NCBI GenBank assembly: GCA_051872335.1
Contig: JBJEDT010000025.1
Coordinates: forward strand, 149,438 to 213,437
DNA length: 64,000 nucleotides
Direction of reading: 5' to 3'
Source: SUG2458 sp051872335
GTDB lineage: Bacteria > Bacillota_I > Bacilli_A > RFN20 > CAG-826
Positions 27,135-35,167 of this stretch are shown piece by piece (the first letter of the stretch is position 1; each line of letters begins with the position of its first letter). The position numbers and the translations under genes are program-made. The notes beneath the pieces are model-generated. The model saw only the letters and a list, made by a program, of their open reading frames with translations, was not told the origin of the DNA and ran no database searches.

Positions 27135-28991
27135 TTATTTATAGAGTTTAATTATTAAGTCTTCTTTTTCACTATCCCTTGATGTTCTAACTACTTCAAA
27201 TTCATCACTAAAATATGTACTTACTATACTAGCTAATAAGTATTTATTCCATGGATAAGATAAATGAGGATATCCATGAGTATGATTCTCGATTTCTTTT
27301 GGATTATATTCGCCAAATCTAGCTACTAATAATCTAATGTTTTTCCTAATAATATCTAATTTATTGTTAGGAATTTTTAACATTTCTTTTGAAATTACTG
27401 TATCACCACTTATTTGAATGTATTTTTTTTGATCATCCGTATAATAAAAATCATTTCTTAAACCATCATATATAATACATTCATTTTCGTACCATTCATG
27501 TGTTCTATCGGCAAGTTTTGTTGCTTTTTCTATAGTTAAATAAGATATGATTTCGCCATAATTATAAAATAAATATTCTTTAACCAATTCGAAGTTTTCT
27601 TCGAGAAGATACAGATAATATTTAAATTTAAACTTTGTTTCCTTATTCAATATTTCTTGTAAAATTTCATCATCATTCATTTTCTTTTTTGCAAATAATT
27701 TTGGCGTTCTCTTAAAGTAATATTTATCAACAATTATATGATCTAATTTACTTAGATTTTCTAATTCATCAATTCTTAATACTTTACCAATTTCCATAAT
27801 TCTTTCTTCAATAATATTATCAACAGAAGTCGATGTTGAATCATAGATTATATCCAAATCTTTGTCATATTTAATTGGGTAACATCCGTATTTTATTGCT
27901 GAAAATATAAATTTATAAAACAAAGAATAAGGAACCCATATATCCTGGTCATTATAAGGTAATCTTTTTAAAGATTTTTCTAGATCCAAACAAGAACAAA
28001 ATGTTTTATTTTCATCAAAAGCATTATAAAAATAAGCTAGAATTTCATTACCAAAGCAACCCACAGTCTCGTTATAATATTTATAAAATTCATCAATCCT
28101 ATTTAATACTTCTTTAATAGTAATTGAGAAGCGCTTAGCAATTTCAGCTAAAGATAATGGTTCACCTAAAAATCCATTATACAAATAGATAATTTTTTGA
28201 GTTAATTCATCTTTATATTTGGTAAAAGTATAATTTATCTGCATAAAAAATTTTGAATAAGACAAATTATAAAAGAAATACTTGTCGTAGTCATTTTCTC
28301 TAGGCATTAACATACTTTGTATTTCATTTTTATCATACATATTAAAATCTCTCATATGTGTAATACCATTAATAAAAAGGATTTTACGTGTTAGTGGATT
28401 TTCAATAAATGCATCTGTTGGAATCAAACCATATTCTTTAAACTTAAATTCACTAAAAGAACAATAATACTTACTTCTACTAATGAATTCTAAAAAGGCA
28501 CCTGCTATATTCTCATAACTTGAGTGTTCTTGCTTATAACGCATGATAAAAATAAGTGCTACTGATTTATTATCTGTAATACCTAATTCTCGAACACTAT
28601 TAGCATACAATAATAAAAGATCATCTAGATTATTATGTGGTCCCCATTCATCATATTTATTTAAATCTAAATGAAATGTCTTTAAAAAGAAATCATTAAT
28701 ATCTACCAATGATATTTTATCATCTTCAACTCTAAAATCTTTATTATTAATAAAATAATTCTTAAAAGCATCTGCATCAAGTTTTACTTCATATCCTTTT
28801 TGAATTGCTTCTTGAAAATCACTTAATAATAACGTTTTAGATTTACCTTTTAAACTATCTTGTTTATCAAATAAAGCATTAATAATTAAGCTATTAAGAT
28901 AATCAATGCTAAAATTTATTTTTTTATAATGCTTTTCAGCTTCTTCGATGTTTTCTTTTGTAAAAAATAATAAATCTTCTTTGTTAATCAT
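27135..28991 (-). CDS. 618-aa protein with alpha-CTD-like and sigma-region-4-like segments, function unknown
   Basis: I do not recognise the whole protein. Residues 196-222 (from NPLTRKILFINGI to the IQSML helix) resemble the helix-hairpin-helix of the RNA polymerase alpha C-terminal domain. Residues 262-305 contain LSLAEIAKRFSITIKEVLNRI, a helix-turn-helix like sigma region 4. The rest is helical, charged and without membrane segments. It lies 88 bases upstream of the methylase start on the same strand and may be part of the restriction operon, or a separate defence gene. Its 5' leader contains a strong GC-rich hairpin. A role in DNA binding is inferred, not shown. Confidence 0.6.
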   Translation of the reverse strand: MINKEDLLFFTKENIEEAEKHYKKINFSIDYLNSLIINALFDKQDSLKGKSKTLLLSDFQEAIQKGYEVKLDADAFKNYFINNKDFRVEDDKISLVDINDFFLKTFHLDLNKYDEWGPHNNLDDLLLLYANSVRELGITDNKSVALIFIMRYKQEHSSYENIAGAFLEFISRSKYYCSFSEFKFKEYGLIPTDAFIENPLTRKILFINGITHMRDFNMYDKNEIQSMLMPRENDYDKYFFYNLSYSKFFMQINYTFTKYKDELTQKIIYLYNGFLGEPLSLAEIAKRFSITIKEVLNRIDEFYKYYNETVGCFGNEILAYFYNAFDENKTFCSCLDLEKSLKRLPYNDQDIWVPYSLFYKFIFSAIKYGCYPIKYDKDLDIIYDSTSTSVDNIIEERIMEIGKVLRIDELENLSKLDHIIVDKYYFKRTPKLFAKKKMNDDEILQEILNKETKFKFKYYLYLLEENFELVKEYLFYNYGEIISYLTIEKATKLADRTHEWYENECIIYDGLRNDFYYTDDQKKYIQISGDTVISKEMLKIPNNKLDIIRKNIRLLVARFGEYNPKEIENHTHGYPHLSYPWNKYLLASIVSTYFSDEFEVVRTSRDSEKEDLIIKLYK

Positions 28992-29276
28992 AAACTATAT
29001 ACCTTCTTTCTATGAATAATAAATAACGGAGGGCTAGTGGATGGACTATAAGGAGACGGTTATCGAAAGGAGGATTGTGTCCATCCACTAGTAAAATGAA
29101 ACTAAAAATTTAAAGCTTTTTGATTTCACGATTGCATTATACTAAAAAAAGAAATTAAAAAAAATAGGTCAGGACAATACAACATTTCAAATAGTTTAAG
29201 AAAATTCTTATATATTTTTATACTTCGTATAAAATATATAAATTGTGGTATATAAAGTTTTAAATACTTGTAAAAA
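28992..29276. other. Gene-free stretch holding a GC-rich hairpin
   Basis: About 285 bases without a credible reading frame lie between the 618-aa gene and the flavin reductase terminator. The half near 29027-29100 is far richer in G and C than its surroundings and holds the long inverted repeat described separately. The rest is A/T-rich with no clear promoter. Confidence 0.6.
29034..29091. repeat. Perfect 13-bp inverted repeat, possible structured RNA or element end
   Basis: CTAGTGGATGGAC (29034-29046) and GTCCATCCACTAG (29079-29091) are perfect complements around a 32-base loop that includes AAGGAGACGG and AAAGGAGG. On the minus strand it lies in the leader of the 618-aa gene, ending 43 bases before its ATG. 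There is no T run, so it is not a simple terminator. It could be a leader regulator, a small RNA or a remnant of a mobile element. Confidence 0.6.
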
Positions 29277-29304
29277 AAGTATTAAGAACAATTTCTTAAT
29301 ACTT
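29277..29304 (-). terminator. Terminator of the aldo/keto reductase-flavoprotein operon
   Basis: AAGTATTAAGAA (29277-29288) and TTCTTAATACTT (29293-29304) form a perfect 12-bp stem with a four-base loop, followed on the minus strand by TTTTTTT. Confidence 0.8.
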
Positions 29305-29319
29305 ATAAATAATAATATT

Positions 29320-29859
29320 TTAATTTATAGCTTTGCCTATATTATAAGCTTTAATTAAAGATTCTTTATTTATTATATCACCTGGAGAAGTGACTCCTCC
29401 TTGGAAAATAACGTCTTTTATTTGACATTTAGGATAACATTCAACCCAGCCTTCTAATCCACTTAATGCTTTTTTATAGGTTTCAAGTTCATCCTCTGCT
29501 GCAGTAGCAATAAAATATATATCTCTAAATTTATAATCTTTATAAAACATAGAATTGCATCTATCTAATAATGTTTTCATAGCTCCACTCATTTCATAGT
29601 AATAAATTGGTGTTGCAAATACGATAACATCTGATTCAACCATTTTATCAGCAATTTCAATAGCGTCATCATTAATTACACAATGTCCTAAACTACCACA
29701 AACTAAACATCCTCTACAAAATGCAATATTTTTATTTTTTAAAGAAATGATTTCTACTTCATTATTATTAACTTTCACACCTTTAGCAAATTCATTTGCT
29801 AAAGCTTCTGAATTGCTATTTTCTCTTAAACTAGTAGATATTATTAATACTTTTTTCAT
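29320..29859 (-). CDS. Flavodoxin-fold NAD(P)H-dependent oxidoreductase
   Basis: A 179-aa flavoprotein of the NADPH-dependent FMN reductase/iron-sulfur flavoprotein group. The N-terminal STSLRENSNSEALANEF binds the FMN phosphate, and ATPIYYYEMSGAMKTLLDR is the typical second motif. A compact Cys cluster, CRGCLVCGSLGHC, at about 49-61 could hold an iron-sulfur cluster, as in iron-sulfur flavoproteins. It lies 15 bases after the frameshifted aldo/keto reductase and shares its MerR-type promoter, suggesting a joint role in reducing reactive carbonyls, quinones or nitro compounds. Confidence 0.85.
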   Translation of the reverse strand: MKKVLIISTSLRENSNSEALANEFAKGVKVNNNEVEIISLKNKNIAFCRGCLVCGSLGHCVINDDAIEIADKMVESDVIVFATPIYYYEMSGAMKTLLDRCNSMFYKDYKFRDIYFIATAAEDELETYKKALSGLEGWVECYPKCQIKDVIFQGGVTSPGDIINKESLIKAYNIGKAIN

Positions 29860-29874
29860 ACTTAGATATTTCCC

Positions 29875-30734
29875 TTATTTCATATTCTTTCTTTGTTCAA
29901 GAAGTTTTAAAAAGAACTCAACAGTATTTGGATCTTGATGTGAAAAGAATGAACTTGTTTTAGTATCAAGTGCATTAATTGTTTCCATATCTTCTAACGT
30001 TAAATAAAAATCAAATACATCAAAATTTTGTTCCATTCTATCTTTATGAACAGTTTTAGGAATAACAACAACTCCTCTTTGTATTAACCATCTTAAAATA
30101 GTTTGAGCAACTGTTTTATGATATTTTTCTCCTATAGCTTTTATAGTTGGATTATTAAACATATCATTGCGACCTTCTCCAAATGGTCCCCATGATTCAA
30201 TTTGACAATTGTATTTCTCTAACCATTTTTGTGCATCTTGTTGTTGATTTAATGGATGAGTTTCAATTTGATTAACCATAGGTTTAATATTTACAAAAGC
30301 TTGAAGATCTACAAATCTATCAGGATAAAAATTAGATATACCTATTGCCCTAACTTTACCTTTTCTATAAAGTTCTTCTAAAGCACGATAAGCACCATAA
30401 TAATCAGCAAACGGTTGATGTAATAAAACTAAATCAATGTAATCAACTTGCAATTTTCTCATTGATTCAATAACAGATTTATAAGCTTCTTCATATCCAT
30501 AATGTTCAATCCATATTTTAGTTGTTAAAAAGATTTCTTCACGTGGAATTCCGCTTTCTTTGATAGTTGGCCTACTTCTTCTTCATTAAAATAAGCTTGT
30601 GCTGTATCAATAAGACGATACCCAACACTTAGGGCATCTAGAACACATCTTTTGCAATCTTCTTTTGATACTTGATATACTCCATATCCTAGTATTGGCA
30701 TCTTTACACCATTATTTAATGTTACATATTCCAT
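29875..30734 (-). pseudogene. Aldo/keto reductase split by a one-base frameshift
   Basis: The sequence encodes a complete aldo/keto reductase of about 285 aa in two frames. The first part (start 30734) holds LIDTAQAYFNEEEVGQ with the catalytic Asp and Tyr. After GGCCAA at about 30566/30567 one G appears to be missing. Restoring it continues GQAIKESGIPREEIF, then TTKIW with the catalytic Lys and LLHQP with the His. In the present sequence the first frame ends at 30525 after 69 codons. The other part could only restart at 30462 and would lack the N-terminal barrel strands. Sequencing error, a very recent mutation or a phase-variable state are all possible. The promoter is intact. Confidence 0.85.
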
Positions 30735-30769
30735 ATATATTTACCTCCTAGTTATTCTTTGATAAAATA

Positions 30770-30800
30770 ATTATAGAACCCGATAGTAACTATCGGTCAA
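30770..30800 (-). promoter_or_regulatory. MerR-type promoter with 19-base spacer and central dyad
   Basis: On the minus strand TTGACC (30800-30795) and TATAAT (30775-30770) are separated by 19 bases, two more than optimal. The overlapping dyad CCGATAGTAACTATCGG (30780-30796) has perfect 8-base arms. This is the classic layout by which MerR proteins twist DNA to activate a promoter. It drives the reductase operon and borders the divergent merR gene. Confidence 0.85.
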
Positions 30801-30818
30801 TAGGTAAGGTGAAATTTT

Positions 30819-31226
30819 ATGTATTCAATGAAAGAAGCTTGTGAAATGTTTAATATGAATTATCAAACTTTAAAATTTTATTGTAATGAAGGTTTAATCC
30901 CAAATGTGAAAAGAGATGAAAATAATTATCGAATATTCGATGAGAAAGATATTGAATGGTTACGTGTAATTATGTGTCTAAAAAATTGTGGGATGAGTAT
31001 CAAAGAAATGAAAGAATATGTCAATCTATGTTTAAATGGAAATAGTACAATTCCACAAAGAAAGCAATTACTTTGTGAAAAGAAAAAGAATCTTGAAGCA
31101 CTACAACAACAAATTCAAGATTCGATTAATTTTATTGATAAGAAACAAAAATACTATGATGAGATTTTAAGTGGAAATAAAGTTGATACATCTGATTTAA
31201 GTAAACCCATTAACAAAGCTAAATAA
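30819..31226 (+). CDS. MerR-family transcriptional regulator
   Basis: A 135-aa regulator. The N-terminal winged helix has MYSMKEACEMFNMNYQTLKFYCNEGLIPNVKRDENNYRIFDEKDI, read over residues 1-45. A long dimerisation helix follows (about 75-115). It resembles the AdhR/NmlR group, which often control aldehyde or carbonyl reductases. The gene is divergent from the aldo/keto reductase, and its predicted operator lies 23 bases upstream. The ligand or sensor residue is unknown; there are Cys at 8, 26, 52, 57, 70 and 85. It likely activates the reductase operon in response to electrophiles. Confidence 0.9.
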   Translation: MYSMKEACEMFNMNYQTLKFYCNEGLIPNVKRDENNYRIFDEKDIEWLRVIMCLKNCGMSIKEMKEYVNLCLNGNSTIPQRKQLLCEKKKNLEALQQQIQDSINFIDKKQKYYDEILSGNKVDTSDLSKPINKAK

Positions 31227-31233
31227 TAATTAA

Positions 31234-31271
31234 AAATAAAGGAGATTGTCTAGTAACGATCTCCTTTATTT
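31234..31271. terminator. Bidirectional terminator between merR and the superoxide reductase
   Basis: AAATAAAGGAGAT (31234-31246) and ATCTCCTTTATTT (31259-31271) form a perfect 13-bp stem with A runs on one side and T runs on the other. It serves the converging transcripts. Confidence 0.8.
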
Positions 31272-31290
31272 ATTATTTAATTATTAATCA

Positions 31291-31659
31291 TTATGCTTTC
31301 CATAATCCATGAAGATTACAATAAGCATATGTTGCTATTACTTTTTCACCTTCAGATAATAAAAACTCAGCTCTTGGGGCATCTCCTGGTAAAAGATTAT
31401 GTCTTAAAACGCCTTTTGTAGTTTCAACAACAATCCATTCAATATAATGTACATCAACCATTGGATGATCTACAGATCCAACTACTACAGTGACATTATT
31501 TCCTTCTACATTTACTACTGGAAGGTGTTTTTCAACTGCTCCATCGGAAGTTCCAGGAACAAGTTCAGTCATTAATTCTCCACAACAACTTGGGTTAACT
31601 CCACTATCTTTAACCATTTCAACTAAATTCTTACAATGATTACATAAATAAAACTTCAT
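31291..31659 (-). CDS. Desulfoferrodoxin (superoxide reductase)
   Basis: A 122-aa, two-domain superoxide reductase. The N-terminal desulforedoxin centre has Cys at about 7, 10, 26 and 27 (CNHC and SCCGE). The catalytic domain supplies the iron ligands, with His in EKHLP, VDHPM and VDVHY and CNLHGLW at the end. It reduces superoxide to peroxide without making O2, as anaerobes need. It lies 12 bases after rubrerythrin, which would remove the peroxide formed, so the two are one oxidative-stress operon. Confidence 0.95.
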   Translation of the reverse strand: MKFYLCNHCKNLVEMVKDSGVNPSCCGELMTELVPGTSDGAVEKHLPVVNVEGNNVTVVVGSVDHPMVDVHYIEWIVVETTKGVLRHNLLPGDAPRAEFLLSEGEKVIATYAYCNLHGLWKA

Positions 31660-31671
31660 AATTTTTTCTCC

Positions 31672-32325
31672 TTAATAATTCTTAATATTTATCTCAAAAT
31701 ATGCTTGAGGATATGAACAAACTGGACAAACTTCTGGGGCACTTGTTCCTATTACAATATGTCCACAATTACGGCATTCCCAAATTTTAACTTCACTCTT
31801 TTTAAAGACTTCAGCAGTTTCTACATTATGTAAAAGTTCACGATATCTTTCTTCATGATGTTTTTCAATAGCTCCAACCATACGAAACTTCTTAGCAAGT
31901 TCAGGAAAACCTTCTTTTTCTGCAGTTATAGCAAATTCTTCATACATATCAGTCCATTCATAGTTTTCACCATTAGCAGCTTCATTAAGATTAGCTAATG
32001 TATCGCCTAGACCATTTAATTCTTTAAACCAAATCTTAGCGTGTTCTTTTTCATTATCAGCTGTTTTTAGAAATAAGCTTGCTATTTGTTCATAACCTTC
32101 TTTTTTAGCAACAGAAGCAAAAAAAGTATATTTATTTCTTGCTTGAGATTCACCTGCAAAAGCAGTTTCTAAATTCTTTTCTGTTTGTGTTCCAGCATAT
32201 GGATTTCTTTTATCTTCCTTAACTAAAGTAAACTTTTCTTTTGGTTGTTTACATATAGGACAAAATTCAGGAGCTTCATCTCCATAATGAACATAACCAC
32301 AAACACTACATACCCATTTTTTCAT
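31672..32325 (-). CDS. Rubrerythrin with rubredoxin domains at both ends
   Basis: A 217-aa peroxide-reducing protein. It has a rubredoxin-like CSVCGYVHYGDEAPEFCPIC at about 5-24, a ferritin-like di-iron domain with paired Glu motifs (AGESQARNKYTFF, DNEKEHAKIWF, EKEGFPELAKKF and EKHHEERY), and a second rubredoxin-like CRNCGHIVIG to CPVC end. Classical rubrerythrins have only the C-terminal iron site and reverse ones only the N-terminal. Having both is uncommon. It heads the operon with superoxide reductase. Confidence 0.93.
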   Translation of the reverse strand: MKKWVCSVCGYVHYGDEAPEFCPICKQPKEKFTLVKEDKRNPYAGTQTEKNLETAFAGESQARNKYTFFASVAKKEGYEQIASLFLKTADNEKEHAKIWFKELNGLGDTLANLNEAANGENYEWTDMYEEFAITAEKEGFPELAKKFRMVGAIEKHHEERYRELLHNVETAEVFKKSEVKIWECRNCGHIVIGTSAPEVCPVCSYPQAYFEINIKNY

Positions 32326-32500
32326 CTTTATTTCCTCTTTCTATTTTCAATATTCCCTTAAATTAATTATTAATTCATTTAATGATAATATTGATAATAT
32401 TATTTTAATACTACTAAAAAGAAGATAAAAACAATATGCTCATGAATATACTCAAATATTTATATAAACATATCTAATCTAAAAAAACATAATTTTTAAT

Positions 32501-32863
32501 ATGAACAATAAAAATGATGAAAAGTATAAAATTTTAAATATAGAAGTCTTTATGTTTCTTCTTTTCATCTTAGCATCTTGTGTAGATTTATTTAATTTAG
32601 GAAAAACAAAAGTTCTTTATGATCTAGATCAACCACTAAATGAAGAAATAAGACAAAAGTACATCGTTGCCAATGTACTTATCTTAATCGTTTTTACTGT
32701 TTTTATGATTAGAAATTATAATAATTTAAAAAATTTATCAAAAGATAGTGAAGAATATGAAATAGCAATGAGGCGTTTAATCGGTAGTATTCTTATTGTA
32801 CTAGGTGAAGTAATGGTTCTTAATTATTTCTATAAATCAACTGTTTTTAATAATAATATGTAA
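32501..32863 (+). CDS. Small membrane protein of unknown function
   Basis: A 120-aa protein with two or three hydrophobic segments (about 13-32, 57-73 and 90-108) and a charged loop between. No family is recognised. The ribosome binding site is weak, with only AATTTTTAAT before the ATG. It stands alone between the rubrerythrin operon and the methyltransferase, whose converging end is 12 bases away. Confidence 0.6.
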   Translation: MNNKNDEKYKILNIEVFMFLLFILASCVDLFNLGKTKVLYDLDQPLNEEIRQKYIVANVLILIVFTVFMIRNYNNLKNLSKDSEEYEIAMRRLIGSILIVLGEVMVLNYFYKSTVFNNNM

Positions 32864-32875
32864 AAATAACCTATA

Positions 32876-33544
32876 TTATTTTTTTTGTAAAACAAACATT
32901 CGACGTGGATATTCTTTTTCTTTTTCAGTAAGAACAAAAGTTTTAATACTAATAACATTAAAATACTTAGAGAAAACCTCTACCCATTCTTTATCAGATT
33001 TCATATTTCCACGAAGAATTCCATCTTTATATAAATAATTATCTTCTATTGTATAACCAATACTTTTTAAGAATTCTATAGGAAAGTTAGGGTTTATCCC
33101 AACAATGAAGTGTCCACCGTCTTTTAAAGCTTTAGAAACATGAAAAAGTATAGAGTTAACAATATTATCTTCTAGTACATCTATGACATTAAATGATATA
33201 GCAGTATCAAATTCATTTTCATACTTGGATAATATATCTTGGTTACCTACAATGAAATCTAAATTAATTAGTCCGCTTATATCTTTAGTTTTTAAAGCAT
33301 TATTAATCGCATGTTTAGACGTATCTATTCCTAAGCCATGTTTTAGTTTAACTGTATAATAAATTTCAAATAATGCCCAACCAGTTCCACATCCATAATC
33401 AAGAATATTACTATCAGGATTTATATAGTGTTTTATAGCATCATTAAAAGTAGAATCTACAATCCATTTACCATCAATTTTTGTAATATTCATATTTTCA
33501 AAAACTTTATCCCAAAAAGAAATTAATTTATCATTATTATTCAT
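32876..33544 (-). CDS. SAM-dependent methyltransferase, class I
   Basis: About 222 aa. I use the ATG at 33544 because AGGTGATACTT precedes it. Motif I is visible as ILDYGCGTGWALFEI (about 50-64 of the longer frame). It is followed by GIDTSKHAI and FDTAISFNVIDVLED, as in Methyltransf_11/25 proteins. The substrate is unknown. It lies 28 bases after the AbiEii-like gene on the same strand, so it may be an accessory of that toxin-antitoxin unit or simply a downstream rider. Confidence 0.8.
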   Translation of the reverse strand: MNNNDKLISFWDKVFENMNITKIDGKWIVDSTFNDAIKHYINPDSNILDYGCGTGWALFEIYYTVKLKHGLGIDTSKHAINNALKTKDISGLINLDFIVGNQDILSKYENEFDTAISFNVIDVLEDNIVNSILFHVSKALKDGGHFIVGINPNFPIEFLKSIGYTIEDNYLYKDGILRGNMKSDKEWVEVFSKYFNVISIKTFVLTEKEKEYPRRMFVLQKK

Positions 33545-33572
33545 AAGTATCACCTGCATTTAAAAACAAATA

Positions 33573-34439
33573 TTAACGGCCTTTTAATTTTTTTGTAACT
33601 TCAATAAAAAATTCTTTCGACCACAAATCTAATTTATTCTTATCTTTAATGAATGGAAAAACATCTTCTTTTGCTTGTTCAAAGTCAATGCTTTCAAATC
33701 TTTTAAACAAAAGTAATTTTAAATTTTCAATTGTCAAATCATAATCATCACTAATAAAATTAGAATTTACTAATTTTTCTTTTAATAATTTTAAATTCAC
33801 TGTTATATCTTTTGTAATAAAAAATAAATAGTCATAAAAATCTCTCCCTTTAACTCGGCTTTTCCAATTTCTACATAAACATGCATGAATCTTTCCTGCA
33901 AATAAAGATGATAAATCATATATTTTCACCATATAAGGAGATGGTAGTAAACCATACTTATTTTCAAATGAAGCATATCTAGGAGGATTGACATCAATTT
34001 CAAATTTAATTTTAATAGCTTCTTCATTATTAACATTGATACTATCTTCTGTAATACCATAAAATGTAATAATACATTCTTTTGTGTTACTTTTTAAAAA
34101 TGCTGATTTTGTATTAGAATCAAACGTTTTAACCTTTTCAGTAAGAGAAAAATTAATACCTAGTGCTTTTATTTCGTTTTCAATAAAAATAAAGTATTTT
34201 GATAAATCAAAGTTGGGATTTGGTTTTAATAATGAAAAATCTAAATCTTCACTAAAACGATCTAATTCATAAAATATTCTTAATGCAGTTCCACCATAAA
34301 AAACTGCTTCATTAAAAAATCCTCCTCTTGATAATGCACATAACACTATTTCCTGAATGACTTCCTTGATTGCATTTTTCTTATCACTTAAATTTTTTTG
34401 TTCATATTTAGATAACATTTGAGTTATTATTTCATTCAT
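33573..34439 (-). CDS. AbiEii-type nucleotidyltransferase toxin
   Basis: A 288-aa protein of the AbiEii/type IV toxin family. The signature FYGGTALRIFYELDRFSEDLDFSLL (read about 45-69) has the nucleotidyltransferase GGT and DxD catalytic parts. KIHACLCRNWKSRVKGRDFYDYLFF is the typical later motif. AbiEii transfers nucleotides onto tRNA acceptor ends or related targets and blocks growth on phage infection. It begins one base after the antitoxin gene stop, in the standard antitoxin-toxin order. Confidence 0.9.
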   Translation of the reverse strand: MNEIITQMLSKYEQKNLSDKKNAIKEVIQEIVLCALSRGGFFNEAVFYGGTALRIFYELDRFSEDLDFSLLKPNPNFDLSKYFIFIENEIKALGINFSLTEKVKTFDSNTKSAFLKSNTKECIITFYGITEDSINVNNEEAIKIKFEIDVNPPRYASFENKYGLLPSPYMVKIYDLSSLFAGKIHACLCRNWKSRVKGRDFYDYLFFITKDITVNLKLLKEKLVNSNFISDDYDLTIENLKLLLFKRFESIDFEQAKEDVFPFIKDKNKLDLWSKEFFIEVTKKLKGR

Positions 34440-34440
34440 T

Positions 34441-35028
34441 TTATTTGCCCTCTTTAATTAATTTTAATAACATATTAAGATTATTTGAATGATAAAGTGG
34501 AGCAATCAAACAAATATCTTCTTTATTTAAATTATAAAAAAGCTCTTCATCTATTCGTAAATCTTCAAATAACATTCTTTTTAGTTCTTTTATACTTCTA
34601 ACAGGCGGCATAATATACAATTTATCACATAATGCTTTTTCCGGTTCTGCAAGATGATAAGTATATTGGCCATCACTATATAAAGAAATACCAAAATGAT
34701 AGACATTTGCCGGTACATCTCTATATGTATAAGTACCAAATTTATTATTATAGATTTTGATTTTCCTTTTATTTATTGTTGCACATGTAAATGTATTATA
34801 AACAGCTTCTGGTATTATTCCATAATAATATAGTGCATAATCAAAAGATAAATAAGAAGGTCCATAAATTACTTGAGCTAATTTATAACCATCTACATTA
34901 CCATTAGTTTCATAAATCCCTTTTACTAAAGGAAATAAACGATTTTTTTTAATTTCTCTTGCAATTTTCCCTTTTATATCCGAAAAATTTATGTATTTCT
35001 CTTTAAGTTGTTGACTATAAACAATCAT
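34441..35028 (-). CDS. AbiEi-type antitoxin, transcriptional repressor
   Basis: A 195-aa protein. The N-terminal winged helix (about 1-45) is followed by the AbiEi C-terminal domain, with LAQVIYGPSYLSFDYALYYYG and the LAEPEKALCDKLY motif. AbiEi represses the operon and antagonises AbiEii without stable binding in the known type IV systems. Paired with the AbiEii gene, it gives a complete phage-defence toxin-antitoxin unit. The start is supported by GGAGGAAATAT immediately upstream. Confidence 0.88.
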   Translation of the reverse strand: MIVYSQQLKEKYINFSDIKGKIAREIKKNRLFPLVKGIYETNGNVDGYKLAQVIYGPSYLSFDYALYYYGIIPEAVYNTFTCATINKRKIKIYNNKFGTYTYRDVPANVYHFGISLYSDGQYTYHLAEPEKALCDKLYIMPPVRSIKELKRMLFEDLRIDEELFYNLNKEDICLIAPLYHSNNLNMLLKLIKEGK

Positions 35029-35136
35029 ATATTTCCTCCAGATAGTTGTATTTTATCATACTTTCTGGAGCAAATCAACATTATATAGATAATTGATAAT
35101 TAGTTTTAATTTTGTAAAGGTTTAATTATTGTCAAA

Positions 35137-35149
35137 ATTATGTCATAAT
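35137..35149. promoter_or_regulatory. Palindrome upstream of the Phd-NadE gene
   Basis: ATTATG-T-CATAAT (35137-35149) is a perfect 6+1+6 palindrome ending 18 bases before the ATG at 35168. It is followed by another ATGTCA at 35151. Phd/YefM antitoxins bind short palindromes in their own promoters, so this may be an autoregulatory site. This is inferred. Confidence 0.45.
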
Positions 35150-35167
35150 AATGTCAGAGGTGATATT

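Noticed and set aside
27135..28991. YTDD in the 618-aa protein, as in a reverse transcriptase active site (retron idea, with the nearby hairpin)
   Set aside because: The motif stands alone, without the palm, fingers and thumb motifs, and lies in a charged loop. Nothing else supports a reverse transcriptase.
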